A stretch of 31,208 nucleotides of DNA from Ilumatobacteraceae bacterium (GTDB lineage: Bacteria; Actinomycetota; Acidimicrobiia; Acidimicrobiales; Ilumatobacteraceae). Under the pieces are notes generated by a model. That model did no database searches, was not told the DNA's origin, and saw only the letters and a program-made list of their open reading frames with translations. The DNA lies in assembly GCA_025463305.1 (NCBI GenBank), contig JAOBWK010000041.1, positions 1-31,208 on the forward strand, written 5' to 3'. Shown one piece after another: positions 16,232 to 23,840 of the stretch; position 1 is the first letter of the stretch, and each line of letters starts with the position of its first letter. The translations under genes were made by a program, and so were the position numbers.

Positions 16232-17173
16232 ATGACTCTCGCTGTCACCCCCGAAGTGGTCGTCGAACCGACGCCACCGGCCGGCCCGGTCGTCGCCAAG
16301 AAGCGCCGCCGACGCCCCAAGATCGGCCTGTGGTTCGGCATCGCCTGGCTCGGCGGGCTCGCGTTCTGCGCGCTGTTCTCCAGCGTGCTGCCCTTCGTCT
16401 ACACCTACGACGCCAAGCTCAAGGTCGGCGGCCGCACGGGCCGCTACAACCTCGGGCCGGGGTTCCGGGCCTGGTTCGGCACCGACTCCAGCTCGCACGA
16501 CGTGTTCTCGCGGTGCATCTACGCGGCCCGCGTCACCCTCGAGATCGGCGTCCTCGCCACCGTCATCGGCTTGATGCTCGGCGGCCTGCTCGGCATCGCC
16601 TGCGGCTACTTCCAGGGCTGGACCGATCGCCTCGGCTCGATCATCACGGACTCGCTCCTCGCACTCCCGCCACTGCTGCTCGCGCTCCTGCTCGTGTTCC
16701 GGATGGACGATCTCAAGAACGCCTACAGCTGGCTCGGCTGGCTCAACCGCCAGTGGGAGATCACGCTCACCCTCGGCATCCTCGCCATCGCGCCGTTCGC
16801 CCGCATCGCGAGGGCGCAGACCATCGCACTGCGCGACCGCGAGTTCGTGCTCGCGGCACGCAGCCTCGGCGCAAAGAGCACCCGAGTGATCTGGCGGGAG
16901 ATCGTGCCCAACCTGATCCCGGCGATGCTCACGGTCGCGGTCACGGGCCTCGGCATCCTCGTCGCCGCCGAGGGCGCGCTCGCCTTCCTCGGCCTCGGCG
17001 TCCAGCGCCCGCTCAGCTGGGGCAAGATGATCAGCGACGGCCAGCGCGATCTCGCCAGGGCGTGGTGGGCCACCATCTTCCCGTGCATCTTCCTGTTCCT
17101 CACGGTCATCTCGTTCAACCTGATCGGTGACCGCCTGGCCCGTCGGTTCGACATCCGCGAGGCCGCGATATGA
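16232..17173 (+). CDS. ABC importer permease, OppC/DppC type
   Basis: The 313-residue second permease has a cytoplasmic N-terminus rich in Lys/Arg (KKRRRRPK, about 29-36), a first span near 42-62, and a long outside loop with GTDSSSHDVFSR typical of DppC. Five more spans follow, with an EAA loop at REFVLAARSLGAKSTRVIWR near residue 206. The ATG has GAGGAG upstream with suitable spacing. Its last bases overlap the ATPase gene (ATGA), which indicates coupled translation. Confidence 0.92.
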   Translation: MTLAVTPEVVVEPTPPAGPVVAKKRRRRPKIGLWFGIAWLGGLAFCALFSSVLPFVYTYDAKLKVGGRTGRYNLGPGFRAWFGTDSSSHDVFSRCIYAARVTLEIGVLATVIGLMLGGLLGIACGYFQGWTDRLGSIITDSLLALPPLLLALLLVFRMDDLKNAYSWLGWLNRQWEITLTLGILAIAPFARIARAQTIALRDREFVLAARSLGAKSTRVIWREIVPNLIPAMLTVAVTGLGILVAAEGALAFLGLGVQRPLSWGKMISDGQRDLARAWWATIFPCIFLFLTVISFNLIGDRLARRFDIREAAI

Positions 17174-18288
17174 CCAACGTCAGCCAGGCAGCCGCCCGCG
17201 ACGTCACCGATCCGCTGCTCGAGCTCACCGACGTCACGACGTACTTCCGCACGCCACGCGGGCTCGTCCGCGCCGTCGATGGGGTCAGCTTCCGCCTCGA
17301 CCGCGGCAAGGCACTCGGCATCGTCGGCGAGAGCGGCTCGGGCAAGACCATCCTCTCCCGCTCGATCATGGGCCTGCTCCCGCCGAAGGGCACCATCCGC
17401 TCCGGCAGCATCAAGTTCGAGGGCCGCGAGATCGGCAACCTCGATCGCAAGCAGATGCGCCACGTGTGGGGCAAAGAGATGGCGATGATCTTCCAGGATC
17501 CGATGACATCGCTGAACCCGCTGATGAAGATCGGCAAGCAGATCGCCGAGCCGCTGAAGATCCACCTCGGCATGGACAACACCTCGGCACTCGCCACCGC
17601 CGAGAAGCTGCTCCAGGACGTGCGCATCCCCGAGGCCCATCGCCGACTCGACCAGTATCCGCACGAGCTGTCCGGCGGCATGCGTCAGCGGGTGATGATC
17701 GCCATCGCGCTCGCCTGCGGGCCGACGGCGCTGTTCGCCGACGAGCCCACCACTGCGCTCGACGTGACGGTGCAGGCGCAGATCCTCGACCTCCTCGAGG
17801 AGCAGCGCAAGGACCGCAACATGTCGCTGATCCTCGTCACCCACGACCTCGGCGTGGTGGCCGGGCACACCGACGAGATCGCCGTCATGTACGGCGGCCA
17901 GCTCGTCGAGATCGCGCCCACCCGCGTGCTCTTCGCACAGATGAAGATGCCGTACACCGAAGCGCTGCTGCAGAGCATCCCCAAGATCGAAGACCCCAGC
18001 CACACCCGACTCACCGCGATCGGTGGCCGTCCGCCGGATCTGGTCAACCCGCCGAAGGGGTGCCGGTTCGCGCCTCGCTGTCCCTACGCCCGAGAGAAGT
18101 GCGAGAACGAGATGCCCCCGCTCGAACAGGCCGATGTGCCGGGCCACCTCTTCCGCTGCTGGTACCCCGTCGGCAGCCCCGAGTACCTCGAGGCGCGCGA
18201 CCGGATCCGTGAGACCGGCCAGTCCCCCACCGGCACCCCGGTCGACGTGCCCGTGGACGGACCCGTCAGCATCGGCGACGCTTTCTGA
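17170..18288 (+). CDS. ABC importer ATPase, OppD/DppD type
   Basis: The 372-residue ATPase powers uptake. Walker A GESGSGKT is at 53-60, the signature LSGGMRQR near 167-174, and Walker [13 protein letters not shown] soon after, followed by the switch histidine (LVTHDLG). The C-terminal oligopeptide-type extension contains clustered cysteines ([19 protein letters not shown]), which in this family may hold an iron-sulfur cluster. The start overlaps the permease stop (ATGA) and the stop overlaps the next ATPase start (TGATG). Confidence 0.93.
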   Translation: MTNVSQAAARDVTDPLLELTDVTTYFRTPRGLVRAVDGVSFRLDRGKALGIVGESGSGKTILSRSIMGLLPPKGTIRSGSIKFEGREIGNLDRKQMRHVWGKEMAMIFQDPMTSLNPLMKIGKQIAEPLKIHLGMDNTSALATAEKLLQDVRIPEAHRRLDQYPHELSGGMRQRVMIAIALACGPTALFADEPTTALDVTVQAQILDLLEEQRKDRNMSLILVTHDLGVVAGHTDEIAVMYGGQLVEIAPTRVLFAQMKMPYTEALLQSIPKIEDPSHTRLTAIGGRPPDLVNPPKGCRFAPRCPYAREKCENEMPPLEQADVPGHLFRCWYPVGSPEYLEARDRIRETGQSPTGTPVDVPVDGPVSIGDAF

Positions 18289-19322
18289 TGGCCGGCACCG
18301 GCACCGCCCACCTCCGTCCCTCGGGCGACGCACTGCTGCGCGTCGAGAACCTCGTCGTCGAGTTCCCCGTCGGCCGTACCGGCCTCAAGGTCAACGCCGT
18401 CTCCGGGATCAGCCTCGACGTCCTGCGCGGTGAGACGCTCGGTCTCGTCGGCGAGTCCGGCTGCGGCAAGAGCACCACGGGTCGAGCCATCATGCAGCTC
18501 CCCCGCCCCACGTCGGGCTCGGTCATGTTCGAGGGCAAGGAGCTGACGAACATGAGCCGCGACACGATGCGCGAGGCGCGCACGCGGATGCAGATGATCT
18601 TCCAGGACCCCATCTCGTCGCTGAACCCGCGCCGCAAGGTCCGCGACATCGTGATGGAGCCGCTCACCATCTGGGCCCGCGGGTCCAAGGCCGATCGCAA
18701 CAAGCGCGTCGACGAGGTGCTCGAGGAGGTCGGCATCGACCCCCAACGCGCCGCAGAGAGCCAGCCGCACCAGTTCAGCGGCGGCCAGTGCCAGCGCATC
18801 AGCATCGCCCGCTCGCTCGTGCTCGACCCGTCGCTGATCATCTGCGACGAGCCCGTCTCCGCCCTCGACGTCAGCGTCCAGGCCCAGGTGCTCAACCTGC
18901 TCGAGGACCTCAAGCAGCGGTACGGCCTCACCCTCGTGTTCATCGCCCATGACCTCGCCGTGGTCAAGAACATCAGTGACCGCGTCGCCGTGATGTACCT
19001 CGGCAAGATCTGCGAGGTCGCCGGCTCCGACGAGCTGTACAGAGCGCCCGCGCATCACTACACCAACGTGCTGCTGAGCTCGATCCCCGTCCCGGACCCC
19101 ACCATCGCCGTGGCCCGCCGGCCGATCGAGGGCGAGCCACCATCGCCCGTGCTGCCGCCGTCCGGCTGCCGGTTCCACACCCGCTGCCCTGCCGCCCAGG
19201 ATCGTTGTTCGGCCGAGGAGCCGCAGCTGCGCGAGATCGGCGACGGCCACTTCGTGGCCTGCCACTTCCCGGTGCACGGTGGTGACGCTCCGGTCACGGT
19301 GCGCACCGCCACCAACGCCTGA
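18288..19322 (+). CDS. ABC importer ATPase, OppF/DppF type
   Basis: The 344-residue second ATPase pairs with the preceding one. Walker A GESGCGKST lies at 55-63, the signature FSGGQCQRI at 163-171, and Walker B LIICDEPVSALD near 185, with the switch histidine in FIAHDLA. A C-terminal oligopeptide-type extension has CRFHTRCPAAQDRC. The cysteine in the signature motif (position 168), where most homologues have Gln or Arg, is a small oddity unlikely to abolish activity. It is the last gene of the importer operon; the 76-base gap that follows contains a separate promoter. Confidence 0.93.
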   Translation: MAGTGTAHLRPSGDALLRVENLVVEFPVGRTGLKVNAVSGISLDVLRGETLGLVGESGCGKSTTGRAIMQLPRPTSGSVMFEGKELTNMSRDTMREARTRMQMIFQDPISSLNPRRKVRDIVMEPLTIWARGSKADRNKRVDEVLEEVGIDPQRAAESQPHQFSGGQCQRISIARSLVLDPSLIICDEPVSALDVSVQAQVLNLLEDLKQRYGLTLVFIAHDLAVVKNISDRVAVMYLGKICEVAGSDELYRAPAHHYTNVLLSSIPVPDPTIAVARRPIEGEPPSPVLPPSGCRFHTRCPAAQDRCSAEEPQLREIGDGHFVACHFPVHGGDAPVTVRTATNA

Positions 19323-19383
19323 GCCGTCGAGCGCCGCGCCCGAGTCCAGCGCAGGTGTACCCGAACCGAGCACAGCTGCGCGC

Positions 19384-19389
19384 TACCGT
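19384..19389 (+). promoter_or_regulatory. putative -10 box of the SGNH-like lipoprotein gene
   Basis: TACCGT lies 9 bases before the ATG at 19399, giving an essentially leaderless mRNA separate from the ABC importer operon. Confidence 0.45.
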
Positions 19390-19398
19390 GAGCGCCCG

Positions 19399-20319
19399 AT
19401 GATGCAGGGCTGGACAAGGACGGGGCGCGCGCTCGGCGTGGTGTGCCTGCTCGCGCTGGTGGCATCCTGCGGGGCCGATCTACCGGATGCGCCCGCCGCG
19501 CCGTCGACGACCCAGGTCACCGTCGACACGAACCCGATCGTCACCGCGCCGGCGATGACGGAGCCACCGGTGACGTCGCCCGACGCCACCTCGCCCGACA
19601 CCACCTCGCCCGACACCACCTCACCGGACGCCACCTCACCCGTCATCACGTCGCCTTCGACCACGTCGCCTTCGAGCACGTCCTCCGTCGTGGTGCCCGT
19701 CACCTCGGCGGTGTCGATCGTTCCGGTGTCGTCGGCCACGAGCGGCGCCAACGGACTGCCGACCAGCCTCACTGGCGGCGGACGGTCGTCACCGTCGAGG
19801 GTGGTGTTGATCGGTGACTCGATCACGGCCGAGCTGTGCCCGCTGTTCCCCGCCTCGCCGTGTGTCGCCTTCCCGGGCGCGTGGGTCGCGGATCGCAACG
19901 GCGCGAACCTCGTCGACCAGTTCGTCACCGAGGCCGACCTGCAGCCGACCGACACCGTGATCCTCTCCAGCATCGGTGGTTGGCACTCCTTCGGCGTGAA
20001 CGACGCGGTGATCCTGACCCGGCTGAACGCGCTGTTCGACCGGATCTCGCACCTCGTCCGCCGGGTGATCCTTCTCGTCCCGCCGACACCGAACTTCCAG
20101 CTGTGCACGAACCCCGACACGCCGGAGGCGAAGGCGCTGCTCGGCCTCCGCCACGACGAGGTCTGCGCGACCCAGCAGGCCATCGCCGATCTGGAACGCA
20201 CGTGGCCGGTCACCCAGGTGCCGATCACCGGGCCGTACATGCCCGATCTCGAGCACGAGACACCGGCGGGTCGCTACGAGCTCGCCCAAGCGATCGAGAA
20301 GGCCCTCGGCACGACCTGA
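19399..20319 (+). CDS. SGNH hydrolase-like lipoprotein with TSPDx repeats
   Basis: The 306-residue secreted lipoprotein has a hydrophobic signal and a lipobox LVASC with the lipidated cysteine at C24. A Ser/Thr/Pro-rich stalk follows, including seven 5-residue TSPDx-type repeats (about 59-93). The C-terminal domain (from about 133) looks like an SGNH hydrolase: VVLIGDSIT supplies the nucleophile serine (S141), and PDLEHETPAG near the end supplies the Asp-x-x-His pair (D283, H286). The same arrangement (GDSI and DGVHLCPSG) is seen in the C-terminal domain of the acyltransferase at 28.9-31.0 kb. Such domains are often O-acetyl esterases or acyltransferase partners acting on cell-surface glycans. 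The substrate is unknown. The ATG at 19399 or the adjacent one at 19402 could be used. Confidence 0.75.
   Translation: MMQGWTRTGRALGVVCLLALVASCGADLPDAPAAPSTTQVTVDTNPIVTAPAMTEPPVTSPDATSPDTTSPDTTSPDATSPVITSPSTTSPSSTSSVVVPVTSAVSIVPVSSATSGANGLPTSLTGGGRSSPSRVVLIGDSITAELCPLFPASPCVAFPGAWVADRNGANLVDQFVTEADLQPTDTVILSSIGGWHSFGVNDAVILTRLNALFDRISHLVRRVILLVPPTPNFQLCTNPDTPEAKALLGLRHDEVCATQQAIADLERTWPVTQVPITGPYMPDLEHETPAGRYELAQAIEKALGTT
19573..19677 (+). repeat. 15-base tandem repeat, seven units, within the lipoprotein stalk
   Basis: Seven in-frame 15-base units encode TSPDA, TSPDT, TSPDT, TSPDA, TSPVI, TSPST and TSPSS. The first four are near-identical and the last three have drifted. Unit number may vary between strains by slippage. 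Confidence 0.8.
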
Positions 20320-20511
20320 CGGTGCGTCCCCGGGGAGTGTCGTCTTCCTGGGGAAGTGCGTCCGCGGCGTCGCTCGGCTCATCCACGATCGATCCCGCGG
20401 ACATATCGCGCCGCTGGGGCGAAATGTGACCGCGGGATCGTGGCCGGCCGGCTCAGCCGGCGATCCTGGGCGGACCGGGAACGGTCTCGGCACGACGTGC
20501 GATGCTGCCGC
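20320..20511. other. convergent intergenic region rich in palindromes
   Basis: This 192-base gap has no gene. It holds TCCCCGGGGA (20327-20336), CTTCC/GGAAG around a three-base loop (20344-20356), the large stem-loop at 20383-20443, and GCCGGC-TCA-GCCGGC (20447-20461). Confidence 0.6.
20383..20443. terminator. large palindrome, probable bidirectional terminator
   Basis: The arms GATCCCGCGG (20391-20400) and CCGCGGGATC (20430-20439) are perfect. CCAC/GTGG continues the stem outside a four-base bulge (GATC), and ACAT/ATGT continues it inside. It sits between the stops of two convergent genes, so it would fold in transcripts from either side. It lacks a T-run. Confidence 0.55.
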
Positions 20512-21324
20512 CTACGAGTTCGTGAACACCGGTGGGCGGCGCTCGACGAACGCGGCGAGCGCCTCGCGGTGGTCGCGGGTCTGGGAGAGCATGATCTGCT
20601 GGCGGTTCTCGATGTCGATCGCCGCGGTCATCGGCACCTCGAGCGCGGTCCACATGCCCTCCTTCGTCATCGCCACACCCATCGGGGCGTTGGCCATGAT
20701 CTGATCCGCCTTCGCGTACGCCGCATCGATGAGCGCGTCGTCGTCGTGGACCTCGACCACGAGGCCGATCCGGTAGGCCTCCTCGACGTCGAAGATCCGA
20801 CCCGTCAGCATCAGCTCCTGCGCGCGAGCCGCGCCGACGATGCGCGGGAGGATCCAGCTGGTGCCGATGTCGCACGCCGACAGCCCGATGCGGATGAACG
20901 CCGCGTTGAACTTGGCCGACCGTGATGCGATCCGCACGTCGGAGCCGAGCACCAGCGCGAGCCCGCCACCCGCGGCGGCGCCGTTGACCGCCGCGATGAT
21001 CGGCTGCGGGAGCGAGCGCATCAGCGGGATCAAACCGGCGATGTGCCGCTGGACGGCGAGCCCGGCCTGGACCCGACCGAGGCCCTCGGTGTGTGGCGCC
21101 TCGCCGTAGCCGCCGAGGTCGAGCCCGGCACAGAACCCACGGCCGGCGCCAGTGAGGACCACGACGCGGGCCTCGCGATCGACCGCGATCGACCGGAACG
21201 CATCGTGCAGGCCCTGCACCAGCTCGCTGTTCATCGCGTTGAGCCGGTCCTGTCGATCGAGGGTGATCTGGACGATGCCGGCTCGTGGTCGGGTGATGGT
21301 GACGGGCATCGAGGGCTCGGGCAT
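20512..21324 (-). CDS. crotonase-fold (enoyl-CoA hydratase/isomerase family) protein lacking hydratase glutamates
   Basis: The 270-residue crotonase-superfamily protein has an oxyanion-hole segment GFCAGLDLGG near 63-72 and NGAAAGGGLALVLGSDVRIA near 114-133. At the positions of the two catalytic glutamates of enoyl-CoA hydratase (GGGCE and QPE in the rat enzyme) it has A123 and F143 by manual alignment, so ordinary hydration is unlikely. An aspartate in SACDIG (D152) lies near where dienoyl-CoA isomerases carry one. The fold and acyl-CoA binding are well supported; the reaction is not. The ATG at 21324 is 6 bases after CACGAT, a weak -10 candidate; an ATG at 21309 is possible. It is divergent from the DNA glycosylase gene. 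Confidence 0.85.
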   Translation of the reverse strand: MPEPSMPVTITRPRAGIVQITLDRQDRLNAMNSELVQGLHDAFRSIAVDREARVVVLTGAGRGFCAGLDLGGYGEAPHTEGLGRVQAGLAVQRHIAGLIPLMRSLPQPIIAAVNGAAAGGGLALVLGSDVRIASRSAKFNAAFIRIGLSACDIGTSWILPRIVGAARAQELMLTGRIFDVEEAYRIGLVVEVHDDDALIDAAYAKADQIMANAPMGVAMTKEGMWTALEVPMTAAIDIENRQQIMLSQTRDHREALAAFVERRPPVFTNS

Positions 21325-21330
21325 GACGTC

Positions 21331-21336
21331 ATCGTG
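21331..21336 (-). promoter_or_regulatory. weak putative -10 box of the crotonase-fold gene
   Basis: CACGAT on the minus strand lies 6 bases before the ATG. It deviates from TANNNT at the first base. The call rests mainly on the spacing shared with other genes here. Confidence 0.25.
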
Positions 21337-21388
21337 ACGGATGGTGATGCGGCCATCGGCATCGAAGACGTGCCGCCAGGCGGTGAGG

Positions 21389-21394
21389 TACCGT
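21389..21394 (+). promoter_or_regulatory. putative -10 box, leaderless DNA glycosylase gene
   Basis: TACCGT lies exactly 6 bases before the GTG at 21401, which supports that GTG as the start and a leaderless mRNA. Confidence 0.5.
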
Positions 21395-21400
21395 GCTCGC

Positions 21401-22297
21401 GTGCTGGCCGTCGACATCGATCCCACGACCAGCCTGACCTCGACGCTCGGGGCGTTCCGCACCGGTCACCTCGATCCGACGACGCGGATGTCGAACCACG
21501 ACTTCTGGCGGGCGACGATCACCCCGTGGGGCGCCGCGACGTTGCACCTGAGCTGGTCGGGGTCGCAGCTGTCGGCCGAGACCTGGGGACCCGGCGGCGA
21601 CTGGATGCTCGAGCGCGTGCCCGCGATGGTGGGCGCCCACGATCCGGGCTTCGTCTGCCCGGACGACGCCGATCCCGCCGTGCGCCTGGCCCATCGCAAC
21701 CATCCCGGGATGCGCATCGGCGCCAGCGGGACGCTGTATCACGAGCTGCTGCCCGTCATCATCGCCCAGCGGATCACCGGCGGCGAGGCCACCCGTCAGT
21801 GGCATCAGCTCGCGCGTCGGCTCGGCGAGCCGGCCCCCGGCCCCGATCCGTCGTTGCTGCTGCCGCCGAGCCCCGAGGCGCTCCTCGGCAAGCCGGCGTG
21901 GTGGTTCCACCCACTCGGCATCGAGGCCAAGCGGGCCGAGGCACTGCGCACGGTGGCCCGCCACGCGGTCCGGATCGGCGAATGGGCCGAGCTGCCCCCA
22001 GTGCAGGCGGCAGAGAAGCTCGGGCTGCTGCACGGCATCGGCGGCTGGACGATCGGCGCCGCACTCGGGCCGTCACACGGCGATCCGGACTCGGTTCCCG
22101 TCGGCGACTACCACCTCCCGAACATGGTGGCCTGGGCGCTCGCCCGCGAACCGCGCGGCACCGACGCGCGGATGCTCGAGCTGCTCCAGCCCTACCTCGG
22201 CCAGCGCGGTCGGGTGATCACGCTGCTCGGTCGTGACGGGAACTCGGCGCCGAAGTTCGGCCCGCGCCAGCGGATCCAGCCGATGCATCGCTGGTGA
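21401..22297 (+). CDS. AlkA-like DNA glycosylase (HhH-GPD superfamily)
   Basis: The 298-residue protein resembles 3-methyladenine DNA glycosylase II. The helix-hairpin-helix motif LLHGIGGWTIGAAL is near residues 207-220, and VPVGDYHLPN follows with the probable catalytic aspartate D236. This order (HhH, Gly/Pro loop, Asp) defines the HhH-GPD family, which removes damaged bases in base excision repair. The N-terminal part, about 100 residues, is less conserved and resembles the AlkA N-domain only in length. The GTG start is supported by a -10 box 6 bases upstream. The sequence ends in a basic tail (FGPRQRIQPMHRW). No methyltransferase or Ada regulator is nearby. Confidence 0.85.
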   Translation: MLAVDIDPTTSLTSTLGAFRTGHLDPTTRMSNHDFWRATITPWGAATLHLSWSGSQLSAETWGPGGDWMLERVPAMVGAHDPGFVCPDDADPAVRLAHRNHPGMRIGASGTLYHELLPVIIAQRITGGEATRQWHQLARRLGEPAPGPDPSLLLPPSPEALLGKPAWWFHPLGIEAKRAEALRTVARHAVRIGEWAELPPVQAAEKLGLLHGIGGWTIGAALGPSHGDPDSVPVGDYHLPNMVAWALAREPRGTDARMLELLQPYLGQRGRVITLLGRDGNSAPKFGPRQRIQPMHRW

Positions 22298-22339
22298 TCC
22301 GCCGTCGCCGGCGATGACCAGTGCCAGGCGCAGACACCG

Positions 22340-22348
22340 TGTTAGCGT
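22340..22348 (+). promoter_or_regulatory. extended -10 box of the mannosyltransferase gene
   Basis: TGTTAGCGT combines a TG extension with a TANNNT hexamer. It lies 30 bases before the ATG at 22379, giving a leader of about 24 bases without a clear ribosome-binding site. The same box and a matching CCCATATGACCG start context occur before the AftD-like gene. Confidence 0.5.
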
Positions 22349-22378
22349 CGTCCCGCTGCTGAGCCAGCCAGAACCCAT

Positions 22379-23719
22379 ATGACCGACACGATCGACGACG
22401 AATCAACCCCAGCCGCCATGGACTCGTCGGATCATCCGTCGAGCACACCACCGCACGACCCGCCGCCCCACCAACCACAGTGGATCGCCGCCTACCGCGA
22501 TCACGATTGGCGGCGGCTCTCGTTCCGGGCGCTGGTCGGGTACGTGCTCACCCGGCTCTGCGTCATCGCGGGCGCTGCCGTCGTGGCAGCGCAGCGGGTG
22601 GTGCAGGACCGGATCGACGGCATCGCCCGGCCCACCAACGCGGTCCACAAGATCACCGACGTGCTCACGTCGTGGGACGGCAAGTGGTACTTCGCGATCG
22701 TGCGCGACAGCTACCCGTCCCACGTGCCGGCCCACGTCACCTTCGACGACTACCAGGCCCGCACGGCCTTCTTCCCCGTGTACCCGTGGCTGGTCCGCAA
22801 CTTCGACAAGGTCCTGCCGGGCGGCGACGTGCTGGCCGGGATCGTGCTCAACTTCATCCTCGGCGCCGCGGCGGTGCTGCTCGTCGGGCTGCTGGCACGC
22901 AGCTTCTTCGACGACCGCATCGCCTACCGGGCGATGATCCTGACGGCCGTGTTCCCGGGCAGCTTCGTGCTGTCGTTCACGTACAGCGAGGCGACCCTGC
23001 TCGTCGTCGCCGCCGCCTGCCTGATCTGCCTGCAGCAGCGGCAGTGGCTGGCCGCCGGCATCCTCGCCTCGATCGGTTCGGCCACGAGGGCGAACGGCGT
23101 CGCGCTGATCGCCGCGTGCGCGATCGCCGCGCTGATCGAGATCGTCCAACGACGGGGTTGGCGCAGCCTCATCGCGCCCGTGCTCGCGCCCACTGGCATC
23201 ATCGGGTTCCACCTGTTCCTCTGGCGACGAACGGGCGAGAAGCTGGCCTGGTTCCGGACGCAGAGCCAGGCCTGGCACGAAGGCACCAGCTTCGGCCTCA
23301 CGGCGCTGCGCAACACCGTCGACGCGTTCACGCGACCGCTCGCGTCACCCACCGACGTCATCACAGCCGTGTCGTTCATCACCACGCTCGTGCTGGTCTA
23401 CATGGCGTACCGCAAGCGGCTCCCGTGGCCCGTCGCGACGTACACGGCCGTCGTGCTGATCCTGATGCTCTCGCCGAGCACCGTCACCGCCCGGCCCCGC
23501 TTCCTCTACACCGCGTTCCCGTTGCTGATCTCGGCAGCCGCATGGATCGTCGACTTCGAGGACCGCTCCCGCGCCCGCCGGGTGGCCGCCACCGACGCCG
23601 GTACCCAGGTGACGGCCGAGTCCCACGCGGCCGAGCTGTGGGTCATCATCCTCTGCATCTGCGCCGCTGGCCTGGTCGCCCTGACCGCCCTCTACGGAGT
23701 GTTCGGCGCGATCCCGTAA
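22379..23719 (+). CDS. PIG-V-like polytopic mannosyltransferase (GT-C fold)
   Basis: The 446-residue multi-pass membrane protein has a hydrophilic Pro/His-rich N-terminal tail of about 45 residues, then about nine hydrophobic spans. Family hallmarks of bacterial PIG-V-like mannosyltransferases are LTSWDGKWYFAIVRDSYP near residues 97-114, with the likely catalytic aspartate in WDG, and TAFFPVYPWLVR near 130-141. These enzymes use polyprenyl-phosphate sugars outside the membrane. A gene for a polyprenyl-phosphate mannose synthase lies immediately next to it on the opposite strand, which fits as donor supplier (inference). No GPI pathway exists in bacteria, so the acceptor is an envelope glycan, lipoglycan or protein. 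Confidence 0.82.
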   Translation: MTDTIDDESTPAAMDSSDHPSSTPPHDPPPHQPQWIAAYRDHDWRRLSFRALVGYVLTRLCVIAGAAVVAAQRVVQDRIDGIARPTNAVHKITDVLTSWDGKWYFAIVRDSYPSHVPAHVTFDDYQARTAFFPVYPWLVRNFDKVLPGGDVLAGIVLNFILGAAAVLLVGLLARSFFDDRIAYRAMILTAVFPGSFVLSFTYSEATLLVVAAACLICLQQRQWLAAGILASIGSATRANGVALIAACAIAALIEIVQRRGWRSLIAPVLAPTGIIGFHLFLWRRTGEKLAWFRTQSQAWHEGTSFGLTALRNTVDAFTRPLASPTDVITAVSFITTLVLVYMAYRKRLPWPVATYTAVVLILMLSPSTVTARPRFLYTAFPLLISAAAWIVDFEDRSRARRVAATDAGTQVTAESHAAELWVIILCICAAGLVALTALYGVFGAIP

Positions 23720-23748
23720 CTCGTCGGGAGGCGGCCAGTCCCGACGAG
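23720..23748. terminator. perfect hairpin after the mannosyltransferase gene
   Basis: CTCGTCGGGA (23720-23729) and TCCCGACGAG (23739-23748) form a 10-base stem with a 9-base loop directly after the stop codon at 23719, followed by AAAC. It probably ends transcription and is part of the short copy of the composite repeat. Confidence 0.55.
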
Positions 23749-23753
23749 AAACG
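23721..23753. repeat. composite intergenic repeat, short copy
   Basis: It consists of a left arm (TCGTCGGGA) directly joined to a 24-base right part (23730-23753) that includes TCCCGACGAGAAACG. The same 24 bases recur exactly at 23817-23840. Compared with the long copy it lacks the 42-base centre. Confidence 0.7.
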
Positions 23754-23766
23754 GTTGAGATCGTGG

Positions 23767-23840
23767 CGTCGGGAGCGCCAGCGAGCAGCCACAGGAGGGA
23801 GCAGCCGAAGCGAAGCGGCGGCCAGTCCCGACGAGAAACG
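23767..23840. repeat. composite intergenic repeat, long copy
   Basis: A left arm (CGTCGGGA, 23767-23774), a 42-base centre (23775-23816, with AGCGAGCAGCC and GCCGAAGCGAAGC) and the 24-base right part (23817-23840) identical to the short copy. The right arm TCCCGACG pairs with the left arm. It ends exactly at the stop codon of the minus-strand gene. Confidence 0.7.

Noticed and set aside
23730..23840. Possible CRISPR array from two identical 24-base repeats
   Set aside because: There are only two copies, the right part recurs within a larger homologous unit, no leader or cas genes are present, and the interval between copies is itself part of the repeat.
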